NCBI GenBank assembly: GCA_001599755.1
Contig: BCHX01000001.1
Location: 1,798,001 to 1,862,000, forward strand
Reading direction: 5' to 3'
Origin: Gliomastix tumulicola
Taxonomy: Eukaryota; Ascomycota; Sordariomycetes; Hypocreales; Bionectriaceae
DNA: 64,000 nucleotides
Below the pieces are notes generated by a model. The model made no database searches. It worked only from the letters and a program-made list of their open reading frames with translations, and had not been told where the DNA came from. This document shows, one piece after another, positions 1-11,007 of this stretch (position 1 is its first letter; each line of letters opens with the position of its first letter). The position numbers and the translations under genes were made by a program.

Positions 1-3000
1 GTAGCTCGGGAGGCCCTGTGCTCGGTGTGGAGGAGCAGTGTTCGCTTCGATCTTAACTTGCGGCTGCTCGACCACATGGTCCAGAGCTCCCGGCGCTACC
101 GCAATAGGTCGGGCCGGCGTCGAGGGTGTAGTTGCATCATATCTCCTGCCACGCCCGCCAGTTGCTGAAGGCTGCGGTGGCTCCGGTCGTTTCTCTCCCC
201 GTGCTTTCTTGGTTTCCGCTTCGTGCACAAACTTCTCCCATTCTGGCTTGCCCTGATCCTTCTGTCGGATGTAGTAGTTCTTGACCTGCACATCGTGATT
301 AGTGACGGCTGCACTGATTGATACCTATGGTAGGTTTCTTCACTTACCATGACGGGCGTTTTGGAGCCCATATGCGCCGCAATGCCTGCCCAGTCCTGTC
401 CAAAAGCCTTCAGCAGATGCGGGAAATCGTTTGCCTCCGACACACTCCAGTATGACGAAGCTTGCGTAGGGGCTTTCCGATCCTGTTGGGGTTGCCCCAG
501 GTTGAAAGTCGTCATAGCTGGTTGCTGAGGAGGTGGAGGGGGTTCCGGTCGGAGAGACGGTGTTGACAAGATATCTGCCATGGAAGTCGGACCGAGCCCC
601 TGGTGTGGTCTCTCCAGGCTCGGAAGTGGCGCTTGGTGAAGCGGTTTCTGGGCCGGGAACGGCGTCTGCAAGCCTGGACCCTGCTGCTCGAAATTACCAC
701 CCAGATGAGGCATTTCCGCTAGAGGCACGTTCTGCAAGTCTGCGTTCTGGCCCTTGTTATCCGACCTGGACCGGGAACGGGGTGCAGCGGCCAGCGCTTG
801 GGTCTGCTTTGGCTGCTTGGGTTCCTTCTCCTTGGCCGCCTTTCGTCTGCCCTTCCTGCCATCCGTCTTCTCGCCTTGCTCCCCCTTTCCAGCGGCGGAT
901 GCACCACGACGACCAGGTGTACTTCCCGGCGTGCCATTCTCCGATTCCGCAATAGGCTGTTCAAAGCCCCAAGTAGGAGCGGCAGCTCGACGCGGCCGGC
1001 GGCGACTCTCCCCGTTCTCGTTGTTTTCGTTGTTCTCTTCGCCTTCTGGCTCGCCGTTGCCGAGCTCGGAAACAAGTGCACTAGACCGTTGCTTGCCGCG
1101 ACCCTTCTTGCGCCTCTTTGGTTGTTTTCTGAGCTTCTCCTTCAGGTTAAGCTCCTTCTTCATGAGATAGTAGTACTGAATACAGGTACCAAAGTCGCGG
1201 TTGGGGATCAGCTTTGCCACCTCACCCCACTGCTTGGGCCGCTCGAGGTATCGCTTCTCGAACAGCTCGACCTCTTCTGGAGTGAAGTTGTCCTTAGGAG
1301 GCAACACTTGCCATGCAGAAACAAGCATGTTCTCGGGTACGTATCCCGTGCGATCCAGGTATTGTTCCTTCGATTTGTCGTCCGCATTCCACAGCATGTC
1401 AGGGATTGAGGCTTCTTTATCACTTCGGAACTTTTCCTGCTGCAGCCTTTGCTCTCGCTCCCTTCTTTCGTCCTCCTCCCGCATAGAGGCCTGCAGGACT
1501 CGTTCCAAGTCCCTCTCAGACGCGAATCGTCTCCCGGAGGTCCTCCCCTCTGGCTTGGGCTCAGGGGTCGCGGTGCCGGTGGTCTCGACTTGAGGAGCAG
1601 CGACGGAGAACTTTTCTCGGCTCTTGGTGGCCACAGGATCGTCAGAGTGCGTGAAACCCAGGTACTTCTCGTAGTTGGTTCTGTATTCCATGCGCTTTTC
1701 TTCTTGTTCGGCAGCCCTCGTTAGGTGCATTTGGCGGAGCTTCCCGAGGACCAGGTCCTGCATAACGGTGTCCCCAAGCGAGTCTAAGCCGCCACCATCT
1801 TTGTCCCACGGTTCTTTGATATAGTAGTCAGGCAAGTCATCCAGAGGAGGTGTAGTCATGTACAGGCGGGTTCTCTGGAGGTCTTCCTCAACGTCGATGG
1901 ATGCGACTTCGTCCGAAATCGCATCGTCTTCCTCTCCATCATCCTCAACTTGGGATGGAGTACTTGGCGGTTTGGATCCAGCATCGACTGACGCTGGTGG
2001 GACAGGAAGCGCAGGTGTCGGGGCTGGCTCTTCCACAGCGATGGGAGCCGACTCGGGTACTGGTGCGTCCGCGCTTGCAAGCGGTGTTGGCGCTGGTGGC
2101 GCTGGTGGCGTACTTGACTTCATTTCAACGTCCTCAGAGGCAGCAGGCTTGGGTGAGAGCTCCATCGCGGTCGGAGCAGGAGGTATCTCATCCGTAGTGG
2201 TATCAATATCCATCTCATCAGGCTGTGGCTCTGCCGTGGCTGCCGCCGTATCAACCTCCTCTTTGTTGGCTGATGCCTGCTCAACATCACTGTCCTTTTC
2301 GACCGCCTGGTCACTCTGTGTGACCGGGATTTCGTTCAACGTTACAATGTCAAGCTGGGCGTCGCTTGTTTGCTGTGCTGTCGCCTTGTCTGAGTGGACC
2401 GCATCCTCTTCTGGAACATCGCCCAGCATATCCGTGAGTCCCTCCCGCCCGTAAAGTATTCGGACCATAGCTCCATGAGACAAGCCGGTGAAACGCTCAA
2501 CAACATTCATAGGCGCGACCGTGGCGTGAAGCTTGCGCAATTCAGCCTCTGCCTTCTCCGACTCCCGTACAAAATATTCGATCATGTCCTCGTCATCCGA
2601 ATCGTACTCTGAATCTTGACCGGTTGGCTTGCTTGGGACATCAAATCTGACAGTCTTGATGGTAGGCGGCTTTCGTCCCTTCTTCTCTCTCTTTGGTTCA
2701 TCTGGGACTGGAGGTGCTGGCTCGACATCTCGCTGTATCCCGTACGAGTCATGACCTTCGACCTTGGTCAGGCTGGGACGTGAGTCGTTGGCATCGAACC
2801 TCGCATCATAGTCATCATCCGTATTCGTGGTAATTTCTCCAGGCTCGGCGCTGAGTTCCGTGCGACGGCGATCCTCCGAGTCACCGAACTGAGCTTGTTC
2901 CTTCGAATCGCTACTTCGCGGTCTCGCATGCTCGAATCCATAATCACTCGGGGGCCCATCCTGGCGATATGATCCCAAACGCGGCTGACCAAAGCTCTGA

Positions 3001-4226
3001 GCGCGCATCATCTGGGGTGAATCCGGCACCTTTTTGAGGTGTGGACTGATCCACTGCTTACTCGTCGGACGCTGAGCTCGCGGCCCGACCGGGATGGACT
3101 GAGAATCATGAGGCGAACCCTTCGCAGGCCCGGATGGGGCGATAGGAGGCTCCTGGCCAGAGAGGCGCTCACCAAAAGCTCGTGGAGCAGTTGGAGGGAG
3201 CTTGCCGAGACCAATCGGGCCGTTCTGGATGTCTCCCAGACTTGGGTTTCTGTTGGGAATAGAGCCGAACGGTGGCGCAGAGGGCGCTACTGGGGGCGGC
3301 GAAACATCTTTGCCATGAGCAGGGATCTCCCCCTGGCTACCGACTGGTCGTGCATCCTTCTTGGGATGGAAAAGGTCGACCCTAACATCTCGGTTATCTC
3401 TTGGGTCACGTCTAGGATCAGGGTCCATGAAGCGTTCCCCTCGATCTCGGTCATCTCGCTCACGACCCCAGCGCCCTTCCTGAGAGCGGCTGCGGCCATA
3501 TCGATCGCCTCTGTCGTCGAATGGTGCTCGTCCTCGCCCACGGTCTCCTCCCCAGTCCCCTCTCCCTCTTCCTCGTCCCCGGCCCGAGAATGCTCCACCC
3601 CGTTGAGGTGCAGGCATGCCGTAAGGCGGTTCTGAGGAGGGTGATCCCACAGACAGCGGGCCATCGCGTGAGTTCCGGCGCGGTCTGTCAGGCTCGATGC
3701 CAGCCATGCTATCTCTGTCTCGATCTCGAAAGTCGCGCTGGGGCGAGCGCGCCCTGCCGATGGGGGATCTGCCGATGGGGGACCGTCGCGAACGATACTC
3801 CCGCCAGTCTCGGTCGCGGTCGCGATCACGCTCCCTGCTCCTGTCGTCGCGGAAACGCTGCTCCCGGTAATCCATGTCTCGATCCCGACCTCGGTCCCGA
3901 CTCTCGTCGCGGGGCCAGCCCCTGCCTCTGCCCCGACCGCGTCCTCCTCTGAAGTCGCCGGGAAAGCCGCCTCCCCGTGGACCGCCCGAAGGATCGATCA
4001 ACGCACGAGGCCCTCTAGGAGGTTCGCGGCGAGGACCGTCCCCGAAGCCGTCGCGGCCGGGCGGGAAATTGACGGCATTGGATCTGACGTCGGTAGATGG
4101 GCGCCGTCGGTCGCCATCGAAGCGATCCGGTGATCGGGATCTTGATCGCCGGTCGGCATCGTAACGAGAGTATCCGAATGCCCTGTGCGCGATTGGGCGT
4201 GTCAGTACAGTGGTTGATACTCACAT
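1..4226 (-). CDS. snt1: Snt1-like SANT-domain protein, Set3 complex subunit (3' end outside window)
   Basis: Likely the nuclear SANT-domain scaffold Snt1 of the Set3C histone deacetylase complex. The N-terminus is Arg/Gly/Asp-rich (RGRGRGRG and RDRD runs) and is followed by long disordered Pro/Glu-rich sequence. A first SANT domain (NFTPEEVELFEKRY, then IQYYYLMKKELN) is encoded at about 1130-1290, then a basic linker, then a second SANT domain (SYWSVSEANDFPHLL) at about 250-455, split by a 62-nt intron (286-347, GTAAGT..CAG) before VKNYYIRQKD. The first intron (4183-4224) divides the start codon: AT lies at 4225-4226 and G at 4182, giving MAFGYSRYDADRRSRS. Coding lengths support this, since 2 + 3835 nt is a multiple of three, and an in-frame TAG lies upstream of AT. 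The remaining C-terminus is beyond the left edge. Family assignment is firm; the exact start is inferred. Confidence 0.85.
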
Positions 4227-5426
4227 GGTCTGGGGACCCGGTCTCGCGCATCGATACGTGGTGGGAATGCATGCATAATGCGCTGGCTAGGAGCCCAACG
4301 GGAACGGTTGAAACGTACATGAAGATGGTGGCGGCCGGTTAGGCCTCGAATTACGGATCTATGGATAAAGGGTTAAAATCATCCAAAGCCGGGTCTGCGC
4401 GTTGCACATAGAATGGGTTCCAGATGTGTCGGCCCGTGACGTTCCTCCGCACGCGTGTCCTGAGGTCTGCGGTTGGAGGCGATGCGGATGGATGGAGGGA
4501 GGGATGGGATGCCACCGAGCAATCCTGGGTGGTCCTTCAACAAGGTACGTACCTTGGTACCTGTTCGGTCGGCTTCTTGCGTGCTTCGTAGACGCGCACG
4601 CGGCGTGCGTGAGGTAGATATGCAAGCGCCCTCGCTGCAATAACGGTAGCGCCGACTGACAACGGCAGACGCAGGCGCACTGCAGAGGGTAGGATTGGTG
4701 GTTTGACGGTGCAGGATGGAAGAGGAAATAGGGATTTCGAGATGATGATGGAGAAGAACCCCCGGCAGTCTCCAGACCAGCCCTGCAAAACGAAAACGCA
4801 CCACGATTGTTAGCTCGTGGCGCGTGAATTCAAGATGTGGCTGATTGGTTCGTTTTGGGCACTAAATCAGGCGCTGCATCGCCTAGAATCGCCTAGCCTG
4901 TCGGGTGTGTGCTGGGTTCTCCTCTCCAGCCACACTTCCTGACTCGGGTGGGGAGTGAAACACAGCAACCGGCACCTCATGGAGGAATCTTCAAAAGCAG
5001 CCCCACCCATCTCGAATTCTCAACCTTGCAAGTGGCGGAAGAAAACCTTAAGCCACATGCACACCTAAAATGTGTGGTCTAATAACTCCAGTATTTATTC
5101 GACCACTTGCATTGGAACCGATCAATAACCCGAGATCAAAGTACCCTGCAACTGGATATAGAGGATGAACTCTTAGAAAGTTGGTTCATTGTATAAGCGG
5201 TTAATGGCTTGATGCTCCCTGTGCGAAAAGCTGCGTGTGCAGTGTGGCAGCCGCGATTATGATTGATGGCTGCCGTGTGAGTCGCAAAAGGCGGGTACCC
5301 TCGAATTTCCATGTATTCGCCTCCATTCTCGACGTAAAATTCTCCCACAACCTGTCACTCAAGACGAGTCGCCCTCTCTCTTCATTAAACCATTTACACG
5401 AAATTTCCTTGAAGACACAGCCTGCC
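4227..5426. other. Divergent intergenic region between snt1 and deoxyhypusine synthase
   Basis: About 1.2 kb between two divergently transcribed genes, presumably holding both promoters and the snt1 5' leader. Only overlapping short ORFs without recognisable content are present. Positions about 5020-5125 hold a segment that recurs near 42.52-42.60 kb (listed separately). Confidence 0.6.
5020..5125. repeat. Dispersed repeat, copy A
   Basis: The segment containing GCAAGTGGCGGAAGAA, then CACACCTAAAATGTGTGG, then ATAACTC and CGACCAC resembles the segment at about 42517-42596 over roughly 80-100 bases with small indels. It could be a piece of a MITE or other transposon end. Neither terminal inverted repeats nor target duplications could be defined. 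Confidence 0.45.
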
Positions 5427-6627
5427 ATGGCCACGAATGACCATGAAGCCGCCCCGACTGGCGCAAAAGACGCCGTTCTGGTCAAGTCGGGTGCGATGCC
5501 TGAGGGGTCTCAGAAGGTCGAGGATTTCGACTTCAACAACTTCAACGGGTCCCTGTCAGCCGAGGATCTCCTGCTCGGTATGCGGCACATGGGCTTCCAA
5601 GCGTCTTCGATAGGTGAAGCTGTGAGGATTATCAACGGAATGGTATGGTTCATCAGCCAAGAAGAGGTGTGCTCATAAGTGGTCGACTAACTCATCTTGT
5701 CACAGAGGACATGGCGAGATCCGGAGACGGGAGACGGGACGACGATATTCCTCGGCTACACGTCCAACATGATCTCCTCCGGACTCAGAGGCATCTTCCG
5801 CTGGCTCGTGGAGCACAAGCACGTGTCCGCAGTTGTCACCACCGCAGGTGGCATCGAGGAGGATTTCATCAAGTGTCTCGGCGACACGTACCTGGCGTCC
5901 TTCAGCGCTGCCGGCGAGGACCTGCGTAAGAAGGGTCTGAACAGGATCGGCAATCTTGTCGTTCCCAACGACAACTACTGCGCCTTCGAGGATTGGGTGG
6001 TCCCCATCCTGGACACGATGCTAGAGGAGCAGGAAGCATCCAAGGGCACCGAGGAGGAAATCAACTGGACACCGTCCAAAGTCATCCACCGGTTAGGCAA
6101 AGAGATCAACGACGAGAGATCAGTGTACTACTGGGCGTACAAGAACGACATCCCCGTTTTCTGCCCAGCCTTGACGGACGGCAGCCTAGGCGACATGCTC
6201 TATTTCCACACGTTCAAGTCGTCACCTCAGCAACTCAAGATCGATATCGTCGAGGACATCCGCCGCATAAACACGATATCCGTCCGGGCGAAGAGAGCGG
6301 GCATGATCATTCTAGGTGGAGGCGTTGTGAAACACCACATCGCCAATGCTTGCTTGATGCGCAACGGCGCCGAGTCGGCGGTTTACATCAACACCGGGCA
6401 GGAGTTTGACGGAAGCGATGCTGGTGCTCGGCCCGATGAAGCTGTGTCATGGGGGAAAATCAAGATGGGCGCTGATAGCGTAAAGGTAAGTCTTCGGTTG
6501 ATGCTACCTGTGCATCCCACGTGTCCCTACTTCAACTCTAACAAATATGCAGGTTTATGTAGAAGCGACGACATGCTTCCCGTTGATAGTCGCAAATACG
6601 TTTGCTAAATCTAAAGAATCAGCTTGA
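5427..6627 (+). CDS. Deoxyhypusine synthase
   Basis: Catalyses the first step of hypusine formation on eIF5A: NAD-dependent transfer of the aminobutyl group of spermidine to one lysine. Three exons: 5427-5642, 5706-6485 and 6553-6627 (introns 5643-5705 and 6486-6552), giving 356 aa, the usual length. Family motifs are continuous across the junctions: FLGYTSNMISSGLRG, VTTAGGIEEDFIKCLGDT, VIHRLGKEINDERSVYYWA, PVFCPALTDGSLGDM, GGGVVKHHIANACLMRNGAE and EFDGSDAGARPDEAVSWGK. The lysine of SWGK matches the catalytic lysine known in the human enzyme (K329). The last exon supplies VYVEATTCFPLIVANTFAKS before TGA. It is an essential cytosolic housekeeping enzyme, so no functional link to its neighbours is expected. 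The ATG at 5427 fits the usual N-terminal length. Confidence 0.95.
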
Positions 6628-6836
6628 CATGGCACGACAAAGATTCGACCAACCGTGATCAATTCGTACGGGTAGGTAAGGTAGCTGTGTCACCACCGCA
6701 ATAGAACGACTGCATCCTGCGACGCCGGACCGCTTCTGCCTACCGCTTTCTGGAGATCGTTTCTTCTTATTTAGAGGCCGCAAACAAATCAATAAGCAGA
6801 TGCCGCCAAATCCTGTGGGAAACGCCACCAACCACC

Positions 6837-7460
6837 CTAAAGCTGTTTATGTCCACCATTCTGTCCACCATTCTGTCCGCCATTCTGTCCGCCATTCTGT
6901 CCGCCGTGCTGCTCACTATTCACAGACTGCCCTGTCTTCGGCCCATCCTTGGCGGCGGCCTGGGCTTTGGAAGCCGCCGCTTCTGCCCGACGTCTCTCCC
7001 TTTCCTCCCTCACCTCGCGACGGGGCCGGCAGAGCCACTTGTTGTGCAGACGTCTCGTCTCCGTCCTCTCCCGTTCCTCCCACTCCTCTATGATCTCGGC
7101 GTGGATGCGGTTCATGTCCAGCGTCTCCCTCCGCATCGCTTCGATCGCCCGACGACCTTCCTCCAGCTCGGGCCAGACGGCGTTAGCACCGCCCTTGCGG
7201 GTGAGGAGCCAGTGGATGACGTCCCAGTCGTCGACAGACCCGTCAGGCTTCCGGACGACCTGCGCGCCCTGTCGCCAGAGATCTCTGCAGCTTCGCTCCC
7301 ATTCGGGCGGCTGGCCGAAGTCTGGGGTGTCGGTCGCCTTGGGCAGAGAGCTGGTGCCGTTGCGCTCGCTGGATTGGCCGTTGGATCGGGGCAAAGACGA
7401 TGGCTGGCGAGCGTCGTCGCTATTCGCCCCGCGGTTGTGGGTTGAGCTTCCCCCAGCCAT
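6837..7460 (-). CDS. Hypothetical protein with GGQN C-terminal repeats
   Basis: A 207-aa protein from the ATG at 7460; a longer reading would need a non-ATG start. I do not recognise the family. The N-terminus is Ser/Asn-rich. A central part contains DDWDVIHWLLTRKGG and WPELEEGRRAIEAMRRE, followed by a long charged, probably helical or coiled-coil stretch rich in Glu and Arg (about residues 115-170). The C-terminus is a tandem GGQN repeat, about four units, ending GGHKQL; the underlying DNA repeat has a 12-bp period. The gene converges on deoxyhypusine synthase, about 210 bases from its stop codon. The ordered centre suggests a real gene rather than a shadow reading frame. Confidence 0.6.
   Translation of the reverse strand: MAGGSSTHNRGANSDDARQPSSLPRSNGQSSERNGTSSLPKATDTPDFGQPPEWERSCRDLWRQGAQVVRKPDGSVDDWDVIHWLLTRKGGANAVWPELEEGRRAIEAMRRETLDMNRIHAEIIEEWEERERTETRRLHNKWLCRPRREVREERERRRAEAAASKAQAAAKDGPKTGQSVNSEQHGGQNGGQNGGQNGGQNGGHKQL
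6851..6908. repeat. 12-bp tandem repeat inside a coding region
   Basis: CCATTCTGTCCG-type units are repeated about four to five times. They encode the GGQN repeats of the minus-strand gene. Confidence 0.8.
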
Positions 7461-7848
7461 GCCGTCGCACAAGTGCCTTGAGATGGACTTCTTTGGTACT
7501 GATTGTTCTTTAAAATCGCAATGTCAGCGCTGTGGATTTGCGTGAGGTTGCGATGGAGTGCCTACTCTGTGCAAGGGGAGAGAGATGGCCGTTTGGGTGC
7601 GCCCTCATTTTTAATGCGCCTAGAGTATGGGATGGGCGCGCGAGTTCTGGAGTGAAGGAGAAGAAATTGTATTGTATTGTGGTTCTATTGAATGCCACGC
7701 CTTCCACCGCCACTTCAGAACCTCGTGGTGAAAGCAAGCGAGTTTTTGAGTGAATCTTATCTATCTCCAGAGAATGGCAACTACACGCCCTCGTGCCTTC
7801 CAATCACCACCTTATCCAAAAACCAAGCGTCATGATGCGAATACAAAA

Positions 7849-8808
7849 TCAATCAGCTTTCGCCATGTTGTAGAGAGCAGTTGCAGCAAGGAAGTCCGAG
7901 ATTTTCTCCGCAGTGTCAGGCGAAACAAATCGCTCTTCGATCCGGTCCCCGTCTCTTTCAACATCGCCGCCATCTGCCTCGACCTTCTCTTCCCACTTTG
8001 GCTGCCTCTTCACGGAGAAGATGAATCTGGGAGGGCGATGCGGCTCGCTCTCAGTCGGGCGCGCCTTCGCCTTAACACCGTTCGCGTCGGAGACCTGAGC
8101 CTTGGTCTTGCAATTCTGGGCCTTGGACGCCTGGGCCTTGGACTCCTGGGCCTTGGACTCCTGGGCCTTGGACTCCTGGGCCTTGGACTCCTGGGCCTTC
8201 TTCGTGCGCTCCTTAATGCGCTCCGAACGTCTATTGCTGCCGGAATTGTTGGGCAGGAGAATCCCCAGGGTGCTGGCTGCATTCATATGGTCTGGTGTTC
8301 GGTGCTCGTGTGCACCGTCGGCTACGGGATCGCACAAGTTTGCGTCCAACGCGTGGTCCGGGCTGGGCGTGAATTCTGTGTCGCCGTTGAACGAGAAGGC
8401 ATAGTCGTCGCCGTTGAACGAGAAGGCATCGTCGTCGTCGTCGTCGAACGATGCCTGCGACACGTACTCGGGAACAGTGGACATCGAGCGGCGCTTAGAC
8501 ACTGATGTTTCCGATCCGTGGCTGGATGTTTGCTCCCCCTCGGTCGCCATCGGTTCCTTGTCCTCGGAGGGCATAGTCCTAGCATGGTCGCCGATAGCAT
8601 GGTCGTCGATAGTATGACCGTTAGTAGTATGACCGTTAGTAGTGTGGCCATTGGTTCCAGGCTTGTGAGCTACGCCGCCGCCATAAGCCATGGTTTCATC
8701 TGCGGCGGGAGTGTCAAGCACAGGGTCGTTGTTGGCCTTGGACTTCTTGGGCTTCTTGGACGTGAGCCGTCTACCCGCAGGCTTCTTGCCTGCCTTACGC
8801 TTCGTCAT
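7849..8808 (-). CDS. Hypothetical low-complexity, probably nuclear protein
   Basis: A 319-aa protein starting at the ATG at 8808 (MTKRKAGKKPAGRRLTSKK). No family is recognised. The basic N-terminus resembles a nuclear localisation signal. Several internal repeats follow: NGHTTNGHTTNGHT, FNGDDYAFSFNGD after an Asp run, and a five-fold AQESK repeat encoded by a 15-bp DNA repeat. The C-terminal part (PPRFIFSVKRQPKWEEKV, then DTAEKISDFLAATALYNMAK) looks more ordered. A likely 5'-leader intron lies upstream: GTATGTCAGTG donor near 8894 and a GAATAG acceptor near 8848. The protein is probably disordered over most of its length. Confidence 0.55.
   Translation of the reverse strand: MTKRKAGKKPAGRRLTSKKPKKSKANNDPVLDTPAADETMAYGGGVAHKPGTNGHTTNGHTTNGHTIDDHAIGDHARTMPSEDKEPMATEGEQTSSHGSETSVSKRRSMSTVPEYVSQASFDDDDDDAFSFNGDDYAFSFNGDTEFTPSPDHALDANLCDPVADGAHEHRTPDHMNAASTLGILLPNNSGSNRRSERIKERTKKAQESKAQESKAQESKAQESKAQASKAQNCKTKAQVSDANGVKAKARPTESEPHRPPRFIFSVKRQPKWEEKVEADGGDVERDGDRIEERFVSPDTAEKISDFLAATALYNMAKAD
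8126..8206. repeat. 15-bp tandem repeat encoding AQESK units
   Basis: GGCCTTGGACTCCTG is repeated about five times almost perfectly, in frame with the minus-strand gene. Variation in copy number would change protein length by five residues per unit. Confidence 0.85.
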
Positions 8809-8854
8809 GATTTTCTGGTCAGGTAGTTGTTGGGAGAAAGCCTTGCTATTCAAA

Positions 8855-9303
8855 GGTCAGAAGAGACACTCAAAGTTGTTACGGCACTGACATACGTGCC
8901 TGATTGTGGGAGGAGAAGCAACAAGCAGATTGCCAAGGTATCAAGCGTTGCTTGAGCTCGTGGCAGAAAGGGATCAAGAGTAAGGCTGCTGAAAATGACA
9001 CACCTAGTTAATATCACGTATGATTTATCAGGTGGTGTGAAAGTCCGAGGAAGAGGGAGAGAGCCGGCCTACCGATGGGGTCGGGTGTTGTTATATCCTT
9101 CTTCGTCACTCTCGCCTGCCACACCTGTAGGCGTTTCCATGATTTTGAGGCTGGGAACCATACCTAAGTAGTAGTATTAACTTCGTTGACTTTGAATGAG
9201 GTTTGAACTTTGACACAGAAATGAGGTGGCAGTCGTCAACTGAAAATCCCCTCCTGCCCTTAGGACCTAGCTAGTGGACAGGAAAGTCTCTTTTGAAGAT
9301 CAC
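8855..9303. other. Intergenic, no further gene seen
   Basis: Contains the probable 5'-leader exon and intron of the preceding minus-strand gene and the 3' flank of the aldo-keto reductase gene. No other feature is supported. Confidence 0.5.
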
Positions 9304-10318
9304 TCATTCCTGCCCGATGAGCCCCTTGAATTCAGCCAACGCAGAGTCCCAGGATGCGGCGCCGTCGCCTTCGGTCCACAGCCCAACCCTCTCTATTCCT
9401 TCCAAGTCATCCCTCATATGAACCTCCTCTGTTGTCCCATCCAGAATGGTGGTATTCCCGAGACCGAGGACCAGCGAGTAGAAGGCGGCCACAGCTGGCA
9501 CACCAGCCTCCTGAGCCACTCGAAGAACGGGAGGGCTGTTTGCTAGGGCGGGATTTGCCGACAGAGTCCAGAATGACTGGAAAACGATGCCGTGGTTCTC
9601 GCAAAATTGTCGTAGCTCCACCTCGTAGTCAGTCCTGTCGTGGAAGCGATTCTGGACGATGGTTGGTTTGACGGTGGCATGCTCGTAGAGCGCTTTGAGG
9701 GTGCGGAGGTCTGTGTTTGATATGCCCAAGTGGCGGACTTTGTCGGGGTAATATTGCTCAAATGTTCTCCAGACTGTCAATGTTTCGTTGAAGCTGCGGA
9801 GCGGGGAGTGAAGCACGAGGCTGTCCAGGTAGTCACTCAGTCCTTCAGCTTTCACTCTACTGAGCGACGACTTGACGGACGTGTGCACCTGTTCCGCGAG
9901 CGGCATGTCCAAGCTGTAAGGCATGACATCGCCCTGACCTGAGGGTGGCGTAAACTTGGTTTGGAACTACAAATTCACGGGAACGGCACAGTTAGCATTT
10001 TGGAGGCAATCACGAAGTAATGAAACGTAGATGTGGTCCTTTGCTCACAAACAGGTCTTCCCGCTTCACGATGCCCTCATCAAGGGCCCGCTGAATGCCA
10101 TCACCAACCCCCGGCTCGTGATAGTGCTTGGGCTGTGCAGCGGTGTCGACACCGCGGAAGCCATTCTTCAAGGCCGCATAAACGAGGTCCTTGGTGCGCT
10201 CCTTCTTCCACGCCGTCCCGTATACCAGCCTTGGTATGGATGTGGTAGCTGAGGACGACGCTAGGGAGAGGTCCCGGGTGAGGCGCGAGGCCTGCGCTCC
10301 GATGACCGGCTTTGCCAT
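9304..10318 (-). CDS. Aldo-keto reductase
   Basis: NAD(P)H-dependent oxidoreductase of the aldo-keto reductase superfamily, 310 aa, probably cytosolic; the substrate cannot be read from sequence. Exons are 10318-10049 and 9966-9304, separated by an 81-nt intron (9967-10048, GTGAGC..TAG). Coding lengths of 270 and 663 nt keep phase 0, joining REDLF to FQTKFTPPSGQ. Residues fitting the catalytic tetrad are visible: D in GFRGVDTAAQ, Y in KHYHEPGVG, K in QTKFTP and H in LDSLVLHSPL. GISNTD and FHDRTDYE resemble the usual GxSN and Q/N-rich substrate region. The start was placed at MAKPVIGAQ; a longer N-terminus would lack an ATG. The gene is divergent from the D-xylose dehydrogenase gene, so a shared role in sugar or polyol metabolism is possible but unproven. 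Confidence 0.88.
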
Positions 10319-11007
10319 GAGGGATCGCGGAGGCTGAGATGTGGATGTGGGTGGTTCTTGGCCGGCCGGGCTTGGATGCGGGCGTTGTTGCTCGATGTTA
10401 GTCACGCCGAGTTGCAAATAGGAAATTCCGCTTTCGAGACGAAGTAGCTAGCCTCAACGACAGGACCCTCGCGCCGGATTGCCGTAAGTGTCGATGGAGT
10501 TGTCCTGTTCACGGTGACCGCTCGACCCCGCCATCTGAGGCTTTACTGTTTAGGTGAGGCGACCCGGCCGTTTAGCATTTCGGAGCGATGGCGGGGTAGC
10601 TTCCTCCGAGTGGTTTCTACTTATGGAGCTCTCTGCTTAGTAGCTCCTGCCTCATGACGTTGCTTTCTTTCCTGAGCTTCCGATGGACAGTATTGGTTAG
10701 CGAGGCAGCTTGGGCAGGATGCACCTGCCGCTGTCTGAGTTATTTCAGTAGGAGGAAGGAAGGCAATTTTGCCAAGCTGGGCAGGTAGCACCGAGCTTGT
10801 AGCACACGAGGCAGTCGCGCTTCCTAAGCCTGGGGGCTGATATTAAAAGCAGAGGTCCCATCTTCATTGACCACAGCCTGACGTAGAACCCCTCATTCCT
10901 AGCCTTCCATCTTTTTTTTTATCCCACCTCCTCAACCCCTCAGCTGCCAACGATTTGACCGCAAGACGGATTGATACTCAAAACATCTCATCCAAACTAT
11001 AGCAGAC
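10319..11007. promoter_or_regulatory. Shared divergent promoter region
   Basis: The 689-bp space separates divergent aldo-keto reductase and D-xylose dehydrogenase genes. It contains a pyrimidine-rich leader just before the plus-strand start (CTTTTTTTTTATCCC near 10911) and sites fitting the fungal CreA consensus SYGGRG, for example GCGGGG near 10590 and CTGGGG near 10828. CreA matches this short arise by chance, so regulation by carbon source is inference only. Confidence 0.4.

Noticed and set aside
1858..2454. Plus-strand Ser/Ala/Gly-rich ORF within snt1
   Set aside because: Antisense of the Glu/Pro/Thr-rich region of snt1; no independent evidence.
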